Below are positions 8,717 through 17,991 of a stretch of 64,000 nt of DNA, piece after piece (the stretch's first letter is position 1; every line of letters starts with the position of its first letter). The DNA is from Chitinophagaceae bacterium (GTDB taxonomy: Bacteria; Bacteroidota; Bacteroidia; Chitinophagales; Chitinophagaceae): NCBI GenBank assembly GCA_020403425.1, contig JADBXR010000002.1:62001-126000 (forward strand). Reading direction: 5' to 3'. The notes beneath the pieces were generated by a model, which worked only from the letters and a program-made list of their open reading frames with translations, was not told where the DNA came from and ran no database searches. The translations under genes and the position numbers were made by a program.

Positions 8717-9211
8717 TCATTTACGGTAAAAGATCTGGGTGAAAAAAAGAATGCCTTTCGCATCCTGATACACACCGATCCCCGTGTACAGGTAATCTCC
8801 TTCTATGTTCTTCCTGTGTCCCGGGCTATTGAGCCAGCCCTGCACCACTTCACGGGCGGTCAGTTTTCCATAGGCAACATTTTCTGCAGAAGCGGAGATC
8901 CATCCCACATTTTTTTTGATGGCTTCCATCCTGTTGTCGAATCCCTCATGACCGAAACCCGTTTTCCGGTTTCCCATGTTACGGCTATGGCGGTAAGCCT
9001 GCTCAGAAGCAACCGTTGCCAACTTCAGGGAAGCTTTCCCGATCGAGGACCTGTGCTGGTTGATATACTGCAGGATGGCATTTTCCATACCTGCGACCAC
9101 GATCGTTTCTTTTCCGGTGTTTGCCGAAAGGGATCCTGCTGTTCTCGGACTGCAGGATAACAGACCAACTCCCAATACCAGGCAACCTATCCTGAAAACC
9201 CATGGATTCAT
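8717..9211 (-). CDS. CAP-domain (SCP/PR1-like) lipoprotein
   Basis: The open frame starts at 9253, but the ATG at 9211 gives a clean lipoprotein signal peptide: MNPWVFRIG, a hydrophobic core and lipobox LLSC. The mature part is a CAP domain with the family signatures HSRNMGNRKTGFGHEGF, ENVAYG, VVQGWLNSPGHRKNI and YTGIGVYQD. Such domains occur in secreted or outer-membrane proteins of unclear function. It is monocistronic, divergent from the aspartokinase gene. Confidence 0.82.
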   Translation of the reverse strand: MNPWVFRIGCLVLGVGLLSCSPRTAGSLSANTGKETIVVAGMENAILQYINQHRSSIGKASLKLATVASEQAYRHSRNMGNRKTGFGHEGFDNRMEAIKKNVGWISASAENVAYGKLTAREVVQGWLNSPGHRKNIEGDYLYTGIGVYQDAKGILFFTQIFYRK

Positions 9212-9302
9212 CTGCATACACATTTTCCATGCATGAAACAACAACCATACCAATTTGCACGGTAAACTCCTGACAGTCTCCCTGCAGAAGCGATAATTAA
9301 CC

Positions 9303-9310
9303 TAGTTTTG
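9303..9310 (+). promoter_or_regulatory. Bacteroidota -7 promoter element (TAGTTTTG)
   Basis: Perfect TAnnTTTG match 25 bases before ATG 9336 of the aspartokinase gene, giving a leader of about 20 nt. Confidence 0.6.
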
Positions 9311-9335
9311 CCTGATCAAAAAGAACCGGTAAGGA

Positions 9336-10589
9336 ATGAAAGTATTTAAATTCGGCGGGGCCAGCGTTAACAGTGTAGAAAGGATCCAGAACCTGGCAGG
9401 TATCGTAAAAAGTCACCAGGACCAGCCTCTTGTCATCATCATCTCTGCGATGGGCAAGACCACCAACAGCCTTGAAAAAGTAGCAGAATCTTTTTATGCA
9501 GGCAACAGGAACGAGGCCCTTCAATTATTTGATGTGGTAAAACAGCACCACCTCAACATGTCCAAATACCTGCTGGTGAAGCAGTTCAATGAGTGCCTGC
9601 TGCAGCTCACCGATTTCTTTACAGAAGTAGAATGGCTATTGCACGATAAACCGGTGAGGGAATATGATTACTATTACGACCAGGTGGTTTGTATTGGCGA
9701 ACTGCTCAGTACGGCCATCATCAGTCATTACCTGAATGAATCAGGTATCAGCAACGAATGGCTGGACGTGCGCGATCTCTTACGAACAGACAACACATTC
9801 CGGGATGCCGCAGTGGACTGGGATTACACCAGTGAAAGAGTAAAGCATACCGTTTCCCGACCCGGCATATACCTGACGCAAGGTTTCATTGGCTGCACCG
9901 CCGACAACGAAAGCACCACACTCGGTCGGGAGGGTAGTGATTTTACAGCGGCCATTTTTGCCAATATCCTCAACGCAGAAAGTCTCACTATCTGGAAAGA
10001 TGTAGAAGCCGTAATGAGTGCAGACCCGAAACGTTTCCCCGACGCTCAACCGTTGCAGGAACTCAACTTCACCGAAGTGATCGAGATGGCGTATTATGGA
10101 GCGCAGGTGATCCACCCGAAGACCATCAAACCCCTGCAGAACAAAGGCATTCCCTTACACGTAAAATGCTTCCTGAATCCGGAACTGCCGGGAACCCTTA
10201 TTCATAAGAAGAACAGCAAGGGACTGCCCCCCATCATCGTGGTAAAAGAGAACCAGGCTTTACTGCATCTGAACAGCCAGGATTTTTCCTTTGTGGGAGA
10301 AGAACCCATGAGCTGGCTGTATGCGTTATTGCACAAGATCAAAACAAGACCCAACCTGATACAGACCGGTGCCATCAACGTGCAGTTGTGTATGGATTAC
10401 CGTGCGGAAAAAATCGAACAACTGGCCGCAGCCGCTGCTGCCTTATTTGATGTGCAGGTAGAAAAAGACCTGACACTGCTCACGATCCGCCATTACAACA
10501 CTGAGACCTTTGAACAACTCACCAGAGGTAAGGAGATCGTCTTGACGCAACGTACGGTAGATACAGTTCAGGTGCTTATTAGGCAATGA
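9336..10589 (+). CDS. lysC: Aspartate kinase (monofunctional)
   Basis: A 417-residue enzyme phosphorylating L-aspartate, the entry step to lysine, threonine and methionine. The ATP-binding motif KFGGASV is at residues 4-10; TLGREGSDFTAA and the DPKRFPDAQPL segment complete the kinase domain. The C-terminal third (about 300-417) is a reduced ACT-like regulatory region. No homoserine dehydrogenase fusion is present, and no other diaminopimelate genes are adjacent. Confidence 0.92.
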   Translation: MKVFKFGGASVNSVERIQNLAGIVKSHQDQPLVIIISAMGKTTNSLEKVAESFYAGNRNEALQLFDVVKQHHLNMSKYLLVKQFNECLLQLTDFFTEVEWLLHDKPVREYDYYYDQVVCIGELLSTAIISHYLNESGISNEWLDVRDLLRTDNTFRDAAVDWDYTSERVKHTVSRPGIYLTQGFIGCTADNESTTLGREGSDFTAAIFANILNAESLTIWKDVEAVMSADPKRFPDAQPLQELNFTEVIEMAYYGAQVIHPKTIKPLQNKGIPLHVKCFLNPELPGTLIHKKNSKGLPPIIVVKENQALLHLNSQDFSFVGEEPMSWLYALLHKIKTRPNLIQTGAINVQLCMDYRAEKIEQLAAAAAALFDVQVEKDLTLLTIRHYNTETFEQLTRGKEIVLTQRTVDTVQVLIRQ

Positions 10590-10620
10590 GTGATTGAGTG
10601 GATGAGTGAATGAGTGAATG
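10588..10620 (+). repeat. Octamer tandem repeat (GAGTGAAT-type), 4 units
   Basis: Units GAGTGATT, GAGTGGAT, GAGTGAAT and GAGTGAAT fill the space between the aspartokinase stop codon and the convergent L,D-transpeptidase gene. The same octamer family recurs at 17893-17948 and 32265-32312. Confidence 0.85.
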
Positions 10621-10625
10621 CTTTT

Positions 10626-11378
10626 TTAGAGGGGGATGTATTCCCCTTTTTTGTTGACGGAGATGAGGGGGATCTTTTTGGTTTGTTCAAAATAATCGAA
10701 GACCTCTTTCAGGCGGGCTGAGAAACTTTGATAAGCAGGGTCATCCTTACTGGCACGGGCCAGGTATTCGCGGCTTTTCTCCACATTATACCGTACGGGA
10801 AAGATATGAACAGGGATGAAATCCTGTCCCTGGTCGTGGGCATAACTGGCCAGCAGGTATACTTCCTCTATCTGGTTATTCTGGATGGGGATACACCCTA
10901 CGGTCACACAACTTCCATGGATAAAGATATCATTACCGGGCTTCAGGGAATCGCTCAGCAGCATATCGGATGCATTGGGATAGTTCAGGCCCAGCGACAT
11001 ATGATAACTGCTCCTGGGATTGAACTCATTGATATAGTAGAACCCTTCCGGCACCTGGTAATCGCCCTCGATACGTTTTGGGCCCAATGCCCCGGACAAA
11101 GCACATACCTTGTAGGTTTTGAATAGTTTAAAGGGTTCGTTCTTATGGTTACGTACCCATACTTCCAGCTGGCTATCGTACTTGAAACTGCGGACGTACA
11201 TCTGTTTAACAGGCCAGGAGATATTGATGGCCGCCAGTTGTTTTTTGAGGGAATCCTCTTTCAGTTTCATCGCGTTCACCACTTTCGGGAACTGGCGCTG
11301 GAAAGAAATAAAGGGTCCCTGCGCATGAGCCTGCACTGCCAATACCCACAAAAGAATTACACCTGCTATCCGCTTCAT
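10626..11378 (-). CDS. L,D-transpeptidase (YkuD family, YafK-like), exported
   Basis: A 250-residue periplasmic protein with signal peptide MKRIAGVILLWVLAVQAHA. The catalytic motif HGSxxTxGC is present as His154 to Cys162 (HGSCVTVGCIPI). Family members form or cleave peptidoglycan cross-links or attach proteins to the wall; which activity applies is unknown. The -7 element TATTTTTG at 11391-11384 leaves almost no 5' leader before ATG 11378, and no alternative start keeps the signal peptide. Confidence 0.85.
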   Translation of the reverse strand: MKRIAGVILLWVLAVQAHAQGPFISFQRQFPKVVNAMKLKEDSLKKQLAAINISWPVKQMYVRSFKYDSQLEVWVRNHKNEPFKLFKTYKVCALSGALGPKRIEGDYQVPEGFYYINEFNPRSSYHMSLGLNYPNASDMLLSDSLKPGNDIFIHGSCVTVGCIPIQNNQIEEVYLLASYAHDQGQDFIPVHIFPVRYNVEKSREYLARASKDDPAYQSFSARLKEVFDYFEQTKKIPLISVNKKGEYIPL

Positions 11379-11383
11379 GGTTT

Positions 11384-11391
11384 CAAAAATA
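11384..11391 (-). promoter_or_regulatory. Bacteroidota -7 element (TATTTTTG) for L,D-transpeptidase
   Basis: Perfect consensus match on the minus strand, 5 bases from the start codon, suggesting a leaderless or nearly leaderless transcript. Confidence 0.5.
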
Positions 11392-11459
11392 AGGAATGAG
11401 CCAACACAGCCAATAGGGCCGGCCTAAGAATTAACGTTTCGGGAACTGTTAAAATTGTA

Positions 11460-11490
11460 CATGGTCCACCTGCCCGGCAAATGGACCATG
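11460..11490 (-). terminator. Possible terminator hairpin downstream of hpd
   Basis: Inverted repeat CATGGTCCA (11460-11468) / TGGACCATG (11482-11490) with a 13-nt loop, eight bases beyond the hpd stop codon. No strong T-run follows on the minus strand, so intrinsic termination is uncertain. Confidence 0.4.
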
Positions 11491-11497
11491 GACCTGT

Positions 11498-12628
11498 TTA
11501 CAGGTTACCCCGCAGTTCCTGCTCACGTTCAATGGCTTCGAACAGGGCCTTGAAGTTGCCTTTTCCGAAACTTTTGGCGCCTTTGCGCTGGATGATCTCA
11601 AAGAACAGGGTGGGCCTGTCTTCCACTGGTTTGGTGAAGATCTGTAACAGGTAACCCTCATCGTCCCTGTCGACCAGTATACCCAGCTCCTCCAGCGGGC
11701 GCAGGTCCTCGTCAATATGCCCTACCCTGCTCAGCAGGTCAGCATAATACGAAGAAGGCACTTGCAGAAATTCCACCCCACGGTTGCGGAGTTCGGTAAC
11801 GGTCTTCACAATATCGTTGGTGGCGAGCGCCACATGCTGGCAGCCTTCTCCATCATAATAATCCAGGTATTCCTCCACCTGCGATTTCTTCTTGCCTTCG
11901 GCAGGTTCATTGATGGGGAATTTCACGAAACCATTGCCATTGCTCATCACTTTGCTCATCAGGGCCGAGTACTCGGTAGAGATATCGTTGTCATCAAAAC
12001 TCAGGATATTCCGGAAACCCATCACTTCCTCATAAAACTTCACCCAGCGGTTCATCTGGTTCCAGCCTACGTTACCTACGCAGTGGTCCACATACAACAA
12101 TCCCGTTTCAGCAGGCTGATAAAGGGTTTCCCATTTACGGAATCCGGGCATGAATGCGCCCCGGTAATTTTTCCTTTCCACGAACAGGTGAACGGTATCC
12201 CCGTAGGTATGAATACCGCTGAGAACCAGCTCCCCATCCGCATCGGTCAATGTTATGGGTTCCTGGTATGATCTGGCACCCCTTGCAGTGGTCTGTTTCC
12301 AGGCATCTGCAGCATCTGCTACTTTCAGGGCCAGCATCTTTACCCCATCGCCATGTTTGTAAATATGATCGGCCATGGGGTTCTGGCTGCGTAACGGGGT
12401 GGTGAATACGAAAGTGAGTTTGTTCTGGCGGACCACATAACTGGCCCTGTCCTTCACACCTGTTTCGGGACCTGCATAGGCCAGGCTCTGGAAGCCGAAA
12501 GCTGTTTTATAAAAATGGGCGGCCTGTTTGGCATTGCCCACATAGAATTCTACATAATCTGTTCCCTGCAATGGCAGAAAATCTTGCGTTGCCGGTTGCG
12601 CTGCGGCGGCAGTTACAACTGTTTCCAT
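11498..12628 (-). CDS. hpd: 4-hydroxyphenylpyruvate dioxygenase
   Basis: A 376-residue non-haem iron enzyme converting 4-hydroxyphenylpyruvate to homogentisate in tyrosine catabolism. It has two VOC-fold halves; the Fe(II) ligands in the C-terminal half are visible as His182 (VDHCVGNV), His265 (CQHVALAT) and Glu344 (FFEIIQR). Length is normal. No homogentisate dioxygenase or other tyrosine-degradation gene is adjacent in the window. Confidence 0.95.
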   Translation of the reverse strand: METVVTAAAAQPATQDFLPLQGTDYVEFYVGNAKQAAHFYKTAFGFQSLAYAGPETGVKDRASYVVRQNKLTFVFTTPLRSQNPMADHIYKHGDGVKMLALKVADAADAWKQTTARGARSYQEPITLTDADGELVLSGIHTYGDTVHLFVERKNYRGAFMPGFRKWETLYQPAETGLLYVDHCVGNVGWNQMNRWVKFYEEVMGFRNILSFDDNDISTEYSALMSKVMSNGNGFVKFPINEPAEGKKKSQVEEYLDYYDGEGCQHVALATNDIVKTVTELRNRGVEFLQVPSSYYADLLSRVGHIDEDLRPLEELGILVDRDDEGYLLQIFTKPVEDRPTLFFEIIQRKGAKSFGKGNFKALFEAIEREQELRGNL

Positions 12629-12698
12629 ACGAAAGTTTAGGTAATGACGTAATGATGTGGTAGTACAATGATCTGGCCTTCAACCAGATGAAATCCAA

Positions 12699-12791
12699 CT
12701 AGCTACCGGCATCCATGGCCAGTGCTTCCATCAGCAGGCAGTAGCAAAAGCGCTTATCGCTGAAGATCTTGTGTGGATAATCGGGCGTCAT
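12699..12791 (-). CDS. Possible 30-residue small protein upstream of hpd
   Basis: A short open frame beginning MTPDYPHKIFSDKRF and ending AMDAGS before TAG. It is preceded by a perfect -7 element (TAGATTTG, 12804-12797) immediately 5' of its ATG, and occupies the otherwise empty leader of hpd. I do not recognise it. It could be a leader peptide, a conserved mini-protein or chance; the promoter is the main support. Confidence 0.3.
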   Translation of the reverse strand: MTPDYPHKIFSDKRFCYCLLMEALAMDAGS

Positions 12792-12796
12792 CGGAA

Positions 12797-12804
12797 CAAA
12801 TCTA
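12797..12804 (-). promoter_or_regulatory. Bacteroidota -7 element (TAGATTTG), probably for hpd transcript
   Basis: Perfect consensus on the minus strand. It would start a transcript at about 12792 carrying the 30-codon frame and then hpd, whose ATG is about 165 nt further on. Confidence 0.45.
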
Positions 12805-12859
12805 TGGAATTGGATGAAAAATCGATCGTTAATCCCAAAAAGTTACTCCCGGCGCCATG

Positions 12860-12885
12860 AACTTTTAACTTTTAACTATTAACTC
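12860..12885 (+). repeat. Heptamer tandem repeat (AACTTTT-type)
   Basis: Units AACTTTT, AACTTTT, AACTATT and a partial AACTC, located just upstream of the purK promoter. One of several 7-8-bp intergenic repeats in the window. Confidence 0.6.
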
Positions 12886-12890
12886 TTATC

Positions 12891-12898
12891 TATCTTCG
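12891..12898 (+). promoter_or_regulatory. -7 promoter element variant (TATCTTCG) for purK
   Basis: One-base variant of TAnnTTTG, 19 bases before ATG 12918. Confidence 0.4.
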
Positions 12899-12917
12899 TC
12901 GCCTAAGTTGTTCAATT

Positions 12918-14036
12918 ATGAAAGTAGGTATCCTTGGTGGCGGCCAATTGGGCAGAATGCTCTTACAGGCAGCAGGCAACTATGTGGTGGAAACACATGT
13001 ACTCGAAAATGACCCGAACTGTCCGGCGGCCCATCTCTGTCACCATTTCACCAAAGGTGATATCACTGATTTTGATACCGTATATGCTTTTGGCAAGGGA
13101 CTGGATGCCATCACCATCGAGATTGAGGCTGTGAATGTGGAGGCACTGGAGAAACTGGAAGCCGAAGGGGTCACCGTTATTCCCAAACCTTCGGCGATAC
13201 GCACCATCAAGAACAAAGTGGTGCAGAAAGCTTTTTATAAAGAACATGAGATCCCCACTTCTGCCTTTGTCATTACCCATAACCTGGCGGAACTGGAACT
13301 ACACAAGGACTTCTTACCCGCAGTGCACAAGATCGGCCAGGGTGGTTACGACGGCAAAGGGGTAAGCATACTGGAATCAGAGAACGATATCAGCAAGGGA
13401 TTTGATGCCCCTGCCGTACTGGAAAAAAAAGTGGCCATCAAAAAAGAGATCGCCATTATCGTTGCCATGAATACCAGGGGGGAGATCACCCACTACCCTC
13501 CTGCAGAAATGATCTTTGATCCGGTATGGAACCTGCTGGATTACCAGCTCAGTCCGGCCATCTTACCCGAAAAGACCCTCTGGCGCGCTGAAGCCATCGC
13601 CACCAAAGTGGTCAAGGAACTGCAGAGTCCCGGCCTGTTCGCGATCGAACTGTTCATCGACAAGAACGACGAAGTACTGGTGAACGAAAGCGCACCACGT
13701 GTTCACAACAGCGGCCACCATACCATCGAAGGCAATTATTCTAGCCAGTACGATATGCTTTGGCGCATCATTCTCGGATACCCGCTGGGTAATACGGATC
13801 CCATTCTCCCTTCGGCCATCGTGAACATATTGGGTGCAGACGGTTTTTCCGGAAGCGCCATATACGAAGGACTGGAAGAAGTGATGGCCATGGACAATGT
13901 GTTCGTGCACCTTTACGGCAAGACCCAAACCAAACCGGGCCGTAAAATGGGGCATGTGACCATCTTACACAAAGATTACCAGGACCTTACCTATAAGGCC
14001 AACAAGATCAAACACCTGCTGAAAGTAAAGGCTTAA
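12918..14036 (+). CDS. purK: 5-(carboxyamino)imidazole ribonucleotide synthase
   Basis: A 372-residue ATP-grasp enzyme (PurK) that carboxylates AIR to N5-CAIR in purine synthesis. The N-terminal nucleotide-binding motif GILGGGQLGRMLLQA is at residues 3-17, the ATP-grasp loop KIGQGGYDGKGV is near residue 137, and NESAPRVHNSGHHTIEG is the strongly conserved substrate/metal region. Its last 4 bases overlap the convergent DUF3078 gene. purE is not in the window. Confidence 0.95.
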   Translation: MKVGILGGGQLGRMLLQAAGNYVVETHVLENDPNCPAAHLCHHFTKGDITDFDTVYAFGKGLDAITIEIEAVNVEALEKLEAEGVTVIPKPSAIRTIKNKVVQKAFYKEHEIPTSAFVITHNLAELELHKDFLPAVHKIGQGGYDGKGVSILESENDISKGFDAPAVLEKKVAIKKEIAIIVAMNTRGEITHYPPAEMIFDPVWNLLDYQLSPAILPEKTLWRAEAIATKVVKELQSPGLFAIELFIDKNDEVLVNESAPRVHNSGHHTIEGNYSSQYDMLWRIILGYPLGNTDPILPSAIVNILGADGFSGSAIYEGLEEVMAMDNVFVHLYGKTQTKPGRKMGHVTILHKDYQDLTYKANKIKHLLKVKA

Positions 14037-15007
14037 ATAGTGCTGACAGGACTGCTGTGGCGGATCTTGACCACGTTCAGGGGTTTCAGGAAACCGATGC
14101 CAATGAGACTTTTGGTCTGCAAACCTGGCGATTTCTTCTCTGGGCCAAATAAGCGGATATCATCATCATAGATCATATCCAGGCTATAGGTTGCCGAAAA
14201 AAAACGGTTGATCTTGAACGAGAACAGGTTGGTCATATACAGGTCAACATTCTCCGGTTTATTCTGGTAATTGGAGAACAGGTCTACCCTGCCCTTATAC
14301 GTTACATTCTTGGCAATGGTATTGTTATAGTTCACCGTTGCGAAAGCACCTATCTCATTCACCGAATGCGAACCCGCCGGAATACCGTATCCTCCTTTCA
14401 TGGCCAGTTTATCGTTCATCAGGAAAATAGAACGAGAGGTAAGCGGGGAGAAGAACACAGACAGGTTCTGCGCCGCTTTCCAGTCGAAACCCACCGACAG
14501 GATCACATAGGCAGGCGATAGGAATGAGGAAGCAAAAGTTCCGATATTGTTTGAATAGGTATACCCATCGAACAGCTGCGAGCGGAAGTTGAACAGGGTG
14601 GAGAGATACCATTTACCCACCGTATCCATTTTATAACCGTATTTGCTTAGATAGTCGAAACGGTCGTCGTTCTTACGGCTACCCAGGCTGGTGGATTGCA
14701 CGTAACCCATATTGATGTCGATATTGTTGTCCCAGCTGTGCCGGTTCTTCTTGTAGAAAAAATAATAGTTGAAATAGCCATTGACGGTCAACGAAAAATT
14801 GTCACCACCCGAAGCCCAGTTGCTCAATGAGCCCTGGGCCAGGTTAAAACTCATCAATCCGCCTTTTTTCCAGTTCCAGGTACTGGTATCCGCCTCTTTT
14901 TTGATGGTTCGGGAGGTCTCGTTACGTAACCGGTTGACTGCTATATCCTGGCCTTGTACCACCAAAAAGGAACACAGAAAGAAAAAAACAAAGGGGGCTT
15001 TCTTCAT
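14033..15007 (-). CDS. DUF3078 outer-membrane-type protein
   Basis: A 324-residue exported protein with signal peptide MKKAPFVFFFLCSFLVVQG. The mature part opens with WNWKKGGLMSFNLAQGSLSNWASGGDN (cited in part), characteristic of DUF3078, and continues in alternating hydrophobic/aromatic strands that suggest a beta-barrel. Function unknown; family is restricted largely to Bacteroidota. A perfect -7 element lies 20 bp upstream. Confidence 0.8.
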   Translation of the reverse strand: MKKAPFVFFFLCSFLVVQGQDIAVNRLRNETSRTIKKEADTSTWNWKKGGLMSFNLAQGSLSNWASGGDNFSLTVNGYFNYYFFYKKNRHSWDNNIDINMGYVQSTSLGSRKNDDRFDYLSKYGYKMDTVGKWYLSTLFNFRSQLFDGYTYSNNIGTFASSFLSPAYVILSVGFDWKAAQNLSVFFSPLTSRSIFLMNDKLAMKGGYGIPAGSHSVNEIGAFATVNYNNTIAKNVTYKGRVDLFSNYQNKPENVDLYMTNLFSFKINRFFSATYSLDMIYDDDIRLFGPEKKSPGLQTKSLIGIGFLKPLNVVKIRHSSPVSTI

Positions 15008-15026
15008 CTATCGGAAATTTTCCTCG

Positions 15027-15034
15027 CAAATCTA
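15027..15034 (-). promoter_or_regulatory. Bacteroidota -7 element (TAGATTTG) for the DUF3078 gene
   Basis: Perfect consensus on the minus strand, 19 bases before ATG 15007. Confidence 0.55.
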
Positions 15035-15098
15035 ATGGATATCATCAATTTTAAAGTCAGGAATGCTGACAATATGACACGATGAAACACATTTTTCG

Positions 15099-15106
15099 TA
15101 TTTTTG
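15099..15106 (+). promoter_or_regulatory. Bacteroidota -7 element (TATTTTTG) for miaB
   Basis: Perfect consensus. It overlaps the upstream TTG at 15104 that opens the longest reading frame, so translation must begin downstream, at ATG 15125. Confidence 0.6.
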
Positions 15107-15124
15107 CACACTAAACTGTTCAGA

Positions 15125-16567
15125 ATGGAAATATTGGAATTCGCAGGCAAAACGCATGACGAAAGTCGTCAGGGCGAGGCCTACAATCCGATTGTGAAGG
15201 ATACCACAGCTTACCAAAAACATTTTTACATAGAAAGTTATGGTTGCGCCATGAATTTCGCAGACAGCGAAGTGGTGGCCTCCATCCTGAATGCTGAGGG
15301 TTTTGGCGCTACCCGTAACCAGGAAGAAGCCGACCTGGTACTGATCAATACCTGCTCTATCCGCGAAAAGGCCGAACAGACCGTTAGAAAACGTCTGACG
15401 GAATTCCGTTCGCTGAAGAAAAAGAGGCCCGGCATGCTGGTAGGCGTACTGGGCTGTATGGCGGAACGTCTGAAATCGAAATGGCTGGAAGAGGAAAAAC
15501 TGGTCGACCTGGTGGTGGGTCCCGATGCCTACCGAAGTCTACCTTCCCTGATCGAGGAGGCCGAAACAGGACAAAAAGCTGTGAATGTACTACTTAGCCG
15601 GGATGAGACCTATGGGGATATCGCCCCGATCAGGCTCGACAGCAACGGCGTCTGCGCATTTGTGTCCATCATGCGGGGCTGCAACAATATGTGCAGTTTC
15701 TGTGTGGTACCCTTTACCCGGGGCCGCGAACGCAGTCGCGATGCACATTCCATTCTAGAAGAAGTGACCCAACTCTTTGCCGCCGGCTACCGGGAAGTGA
15801 CGCTGCTGGGTCAGAATGTGGATAGTTATTACTGGATAGATGAACAGAACGACGATACCGTAACATTTGCCAAGCTGCTTGAAAAAGTGGCGCAGGTATC
15901 TCCCCTGCTGCGGGTACGGTTCAGCACTTCCCACCCCAAGGATATCACAGATGAAGTGCTCTACACCATGGCCAGGTACGATAATATCTGCAAATACATA
16001 CACCTGCCCGTGCAAAGCGGCAGCAACCGCATACTGCAGTTGATGAACCGTACCTATACCCGCGAATGGTACATTGGCCGGGTGAACCGCATACGCGAAA
16101 TATTGCCGGGTTGCGGTTTGAGTACCGACATGATCTCCGGTTTCTGTACAGAAACAGAAGAAGACCACCAGGACACGTATTCGCTGATGGAATATTGCAA
16201 ATACGACCTTGCCTACATGTACTATTACAGCGAAAGGCCGGGAACCCTGGCAGAGAGAAGGTACGAGGATGATGTACCGGAAGAGGTGAAAAAAAGACGG
16301 CTGCAGGAGATCATTGCCCTGCACCGGATCCACTCCCTCGAAAGCATGCAGCGCGATGTGAACAGGAGTTTCCAGGTACTGATAGAGGGCAACTCCAAAA
16401 AAAGCGACGAGCACTGGCAGGGAAGGACCGATCACAACAAAGTGGTCATCTTCCCCAAAGAACAATACGAACTCAAGAAAGGGGACTATGTAATGGTGAA
16501 TATAGACAGTTGTACGGCAGGAACCCTGTTGGGCAAAGTAGACAGCAGCCGACCGGTACTACGCTAA
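15125..16567 (+). CDS. miaB: tRNA-2-methylthio-N6-dimethylallyladenosine synthase
   Basis: MiaB methylthiolates i6A37 in tRNAs reading UNN codons. It has the three domains of the family: an N-terminal UPF0004 domain whose Cys41, Cys77 and Cys111 bind the second 4Fe-4S cluster, the radical SAM core with Cys186, Cys190 and Cys193 ([10 protein letters not shown]), and a C-terminal TRAM domain. About 480 residues, slightly longer than usual at the N-terminus. The start at ATG 15125 is chosen because the promoter covers the earlier TTG. First gene of the cluster running to secG. Confidence 0.95.
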   Translation: MEILEFAGKTHDESRQGEAYNPIVKDTTAYQKHFYIESYGCAMNFADSEVVASILNAEGFGATRNQEEADLVLINTCSIREKAEQTVRKRLTEFRSLKKKRPGMLVGVLGCMAERLKSKWLEEEKLVDLVVGPDAYRSLPSLIEEAETGQKAVNVLLSRDETYGDIAPIRLDSNGVCAFVSIMRGCNNMCSFCVVPFTRGRERSRDAHSILEEVTQLFAAGYREVTLLGQNVDSYYWIDEQNDDTVTFAKLLEKVAQVSPLLRVRFSTSHPKDITDEVLYTMARYDNICKYIHLPVQSGSNRILQLMNRTYTREWYIGRVNRIREILPGCGLSTDMISGFCTETEEDHQDTYSLMEYCKYDLAYMYYYSERPGTLAERRYEDDVPEEVKKRRLQEIIALHRIHSLESMQRDVNRSFQVLIEGNSKKSDEHWQGRTDHNKVVIFPKEQYELKKGDYVMVNIDSCTAGTLLGKVDSSRPVLR

Positions 16568-16606
16568 GCACCTCCCATTATTCATTTTTAATTATCAGCT
16601 ATCCTC

Positions 16607-17884
16607 ATGGATCTACAAAGTATAAAAAACCGCTTCGGCATCATCGGTAACTCTCCGGCGCTGAACCATGCACTAAATACGGCGGCACAGGTGGCAGCCA
16701 CAGATCTTACAGTACTGATCGTGGGAGAAAGTGGTGTGGGTAAAGAGGTCTTCTCGCAGATCATACATGCCCTTTCTGCACGCAAACACAACCCCTTTAT
16801 CGCAGTCAACTGCGGGGCCATTCCCGAAGGAACCATCGATTCTGAATTGTTTGGTCACGAGAAAGGCGCTTTCACCGGTGCGGTGGACAGCCGTAAAGGA
16901 TATTTTGAGACCGTTAACGGCGGCACCATTTTCATGGATGAGATCGGCGAAATGCCGCTGGGTACACAGGCCCGATTACTGCGGGTACTGGAAACGGGCG
17001 AATTCATCCGTGTAGGATCATCCAAGGTACAGAAGACCGATGTACGCGTGATAGCCGCCACCAACCGGGAACTGTTGGAGTTCACACAGAAAGGCCGTTT
17101 CCGGGAGGACCTGTACTATCGTTTGAGTACGGTACCCATCCGGGTACCGGCGCTGCGCGACAGGAAAGAAGACATCCTGCTGCTCTTCCGCAAGTTTGTG
17201 GTGGATTTCTCAGAGCGCTACAAGACCACACCGGTGCAGTTGGACGAGGAAGCCAAAAGCCTGTTAATTAACCATAGCTGGCAGGGTAATGTCCGCGAAT
17301 TGAAGAACATTGCAGAGCAGATATCCGTGCTCAGTACCAACAGCCTGATCACTGGTGCAGAAATGCGCAGGTTCCTTCCGGATGCGGCACATAACCGTTT
17401 ACCGGTACTGGCAGGCGGTCCTGCGCAGGGTGAGTTTGCCAATGAACGCGAGATCCTGTACAAGCTCTTTTTCGATATGAAAAAAGATGTGACAGAGCTG
17501 AAAAAAATGTTCCTGGAGATCCTGCAGAACCCTGCCCTGGCAGGCACTGCGGCCAATTTCACCCGCGACTCGCTGATGAACGATTTCCATGGGAACAATG
17601 ATACCAACCAGTCGATCATGGCACCTCCACCGGCTCAGCAACCTGCCGTGAACCAGCCCTCTTTCCTGCCGGCAGGCAACCAGCAACCGGTGCTGCTGCA
17701 TGATTCGGATTTACACCACCATGAAGAAGTGGAGGAATCACTGAACATCATGGACAAAGAGAAAGAACTCATTGTAAAAGCGCTGAAAAAACATAAGGGC
17801 AAAAGAAGGGATGCATCGCTCGATCTCGGTATCAGTGAGCGGACCTTGTATAGGAAACTGAAGGAATATGATATTGATGAGTGA
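16607..17884 (+). CDS. Sigma-54-dependent transcriptional activator without receiver domain
   Basis: A 425-residue bacterial enhancer-binding protein. The AAA+ domain starts near residue 12: Walker A GESGVGKE (40-47), the sigma-54 contact loop GAFTGA (87-92), Walker B IFMDE (108-112) and the arginine-finger region FREDLYYRLS. A Fis-type helix-turn-helix ends the protein (DASLDLGISERTLYRKLKEY). Between them lies a Pro/Gln/His-rich linker of about 100 residues. There is no N-terminal receiver or PAS domain, so activity is probably set by expression or a partner. It lies between miaB and lptE. Confidence 0.93.
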   Translation: MDLQSIKNRFGIIGNSPALNHALNTAAQVAATDLTVLIVGESGVGKEVFSQIIHALSARKHNPFIAVNCGAIPEGTIDSELFGHEKGAFTGAVDSRKGYFETVNGGTIFMDEIGEMPLGTQARLLRVLETGEFIRVGSSKVQKTDVRVIAATNRELLEFTQKGRFREDLYYRLSTVPIRVPALRDRKEDILLLFRKFVVDFSERYKTTPVQLDEEAKSLLINHSWQGNVRELKNIAEQISVLSTNSLITGAEMRRFLPDAAHNRLPVLAGGPAQGEFANEREILYKLFFDMKKDVTELKKMFLEILQNPALAGTAANFTRDSLMNDFHGNNDTNQSIMAPPPAQQPAVNQPSFLPAGNQQPVLLHDSDLHHHEEVEESLNIMDKEKELIVKALKKHKGKRRDASLDLGISERTLYRKLKEYDIDE

Positions 17885-17892
17885 AGTTATTC

Positions 17893-17948
17893 AATGAGTG
17901 AATGAGTGGATGAGTGAATGAGTGGATGATAGAATGATAGAATGGGTT
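17893..17948 (+). repeat. Octamer tandem repeat (AATGAGTG-type), 7 units
   Basis: Units AATGAGTG, AATGAGTG, GATGAGTG, AATGAGTG, GATGATAG, AATGATAG and AATGGGTT fill the gap between the sigma-54 activator and lptE. Same family as 10588-10620 and 32265-32312. Confidence 0.85.
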
Positions 17949-17991
17949 TGTTTCAGGGCAATTTATTATGCAGGAGAAAATATTGATATTG

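Noticed and set aside
12507..12698. 63-residue frame overlapping the start of hpd
   Set aside because: It lies largely antiphase inside the well-supported hpd gene on the same strand and has no protein-like character.
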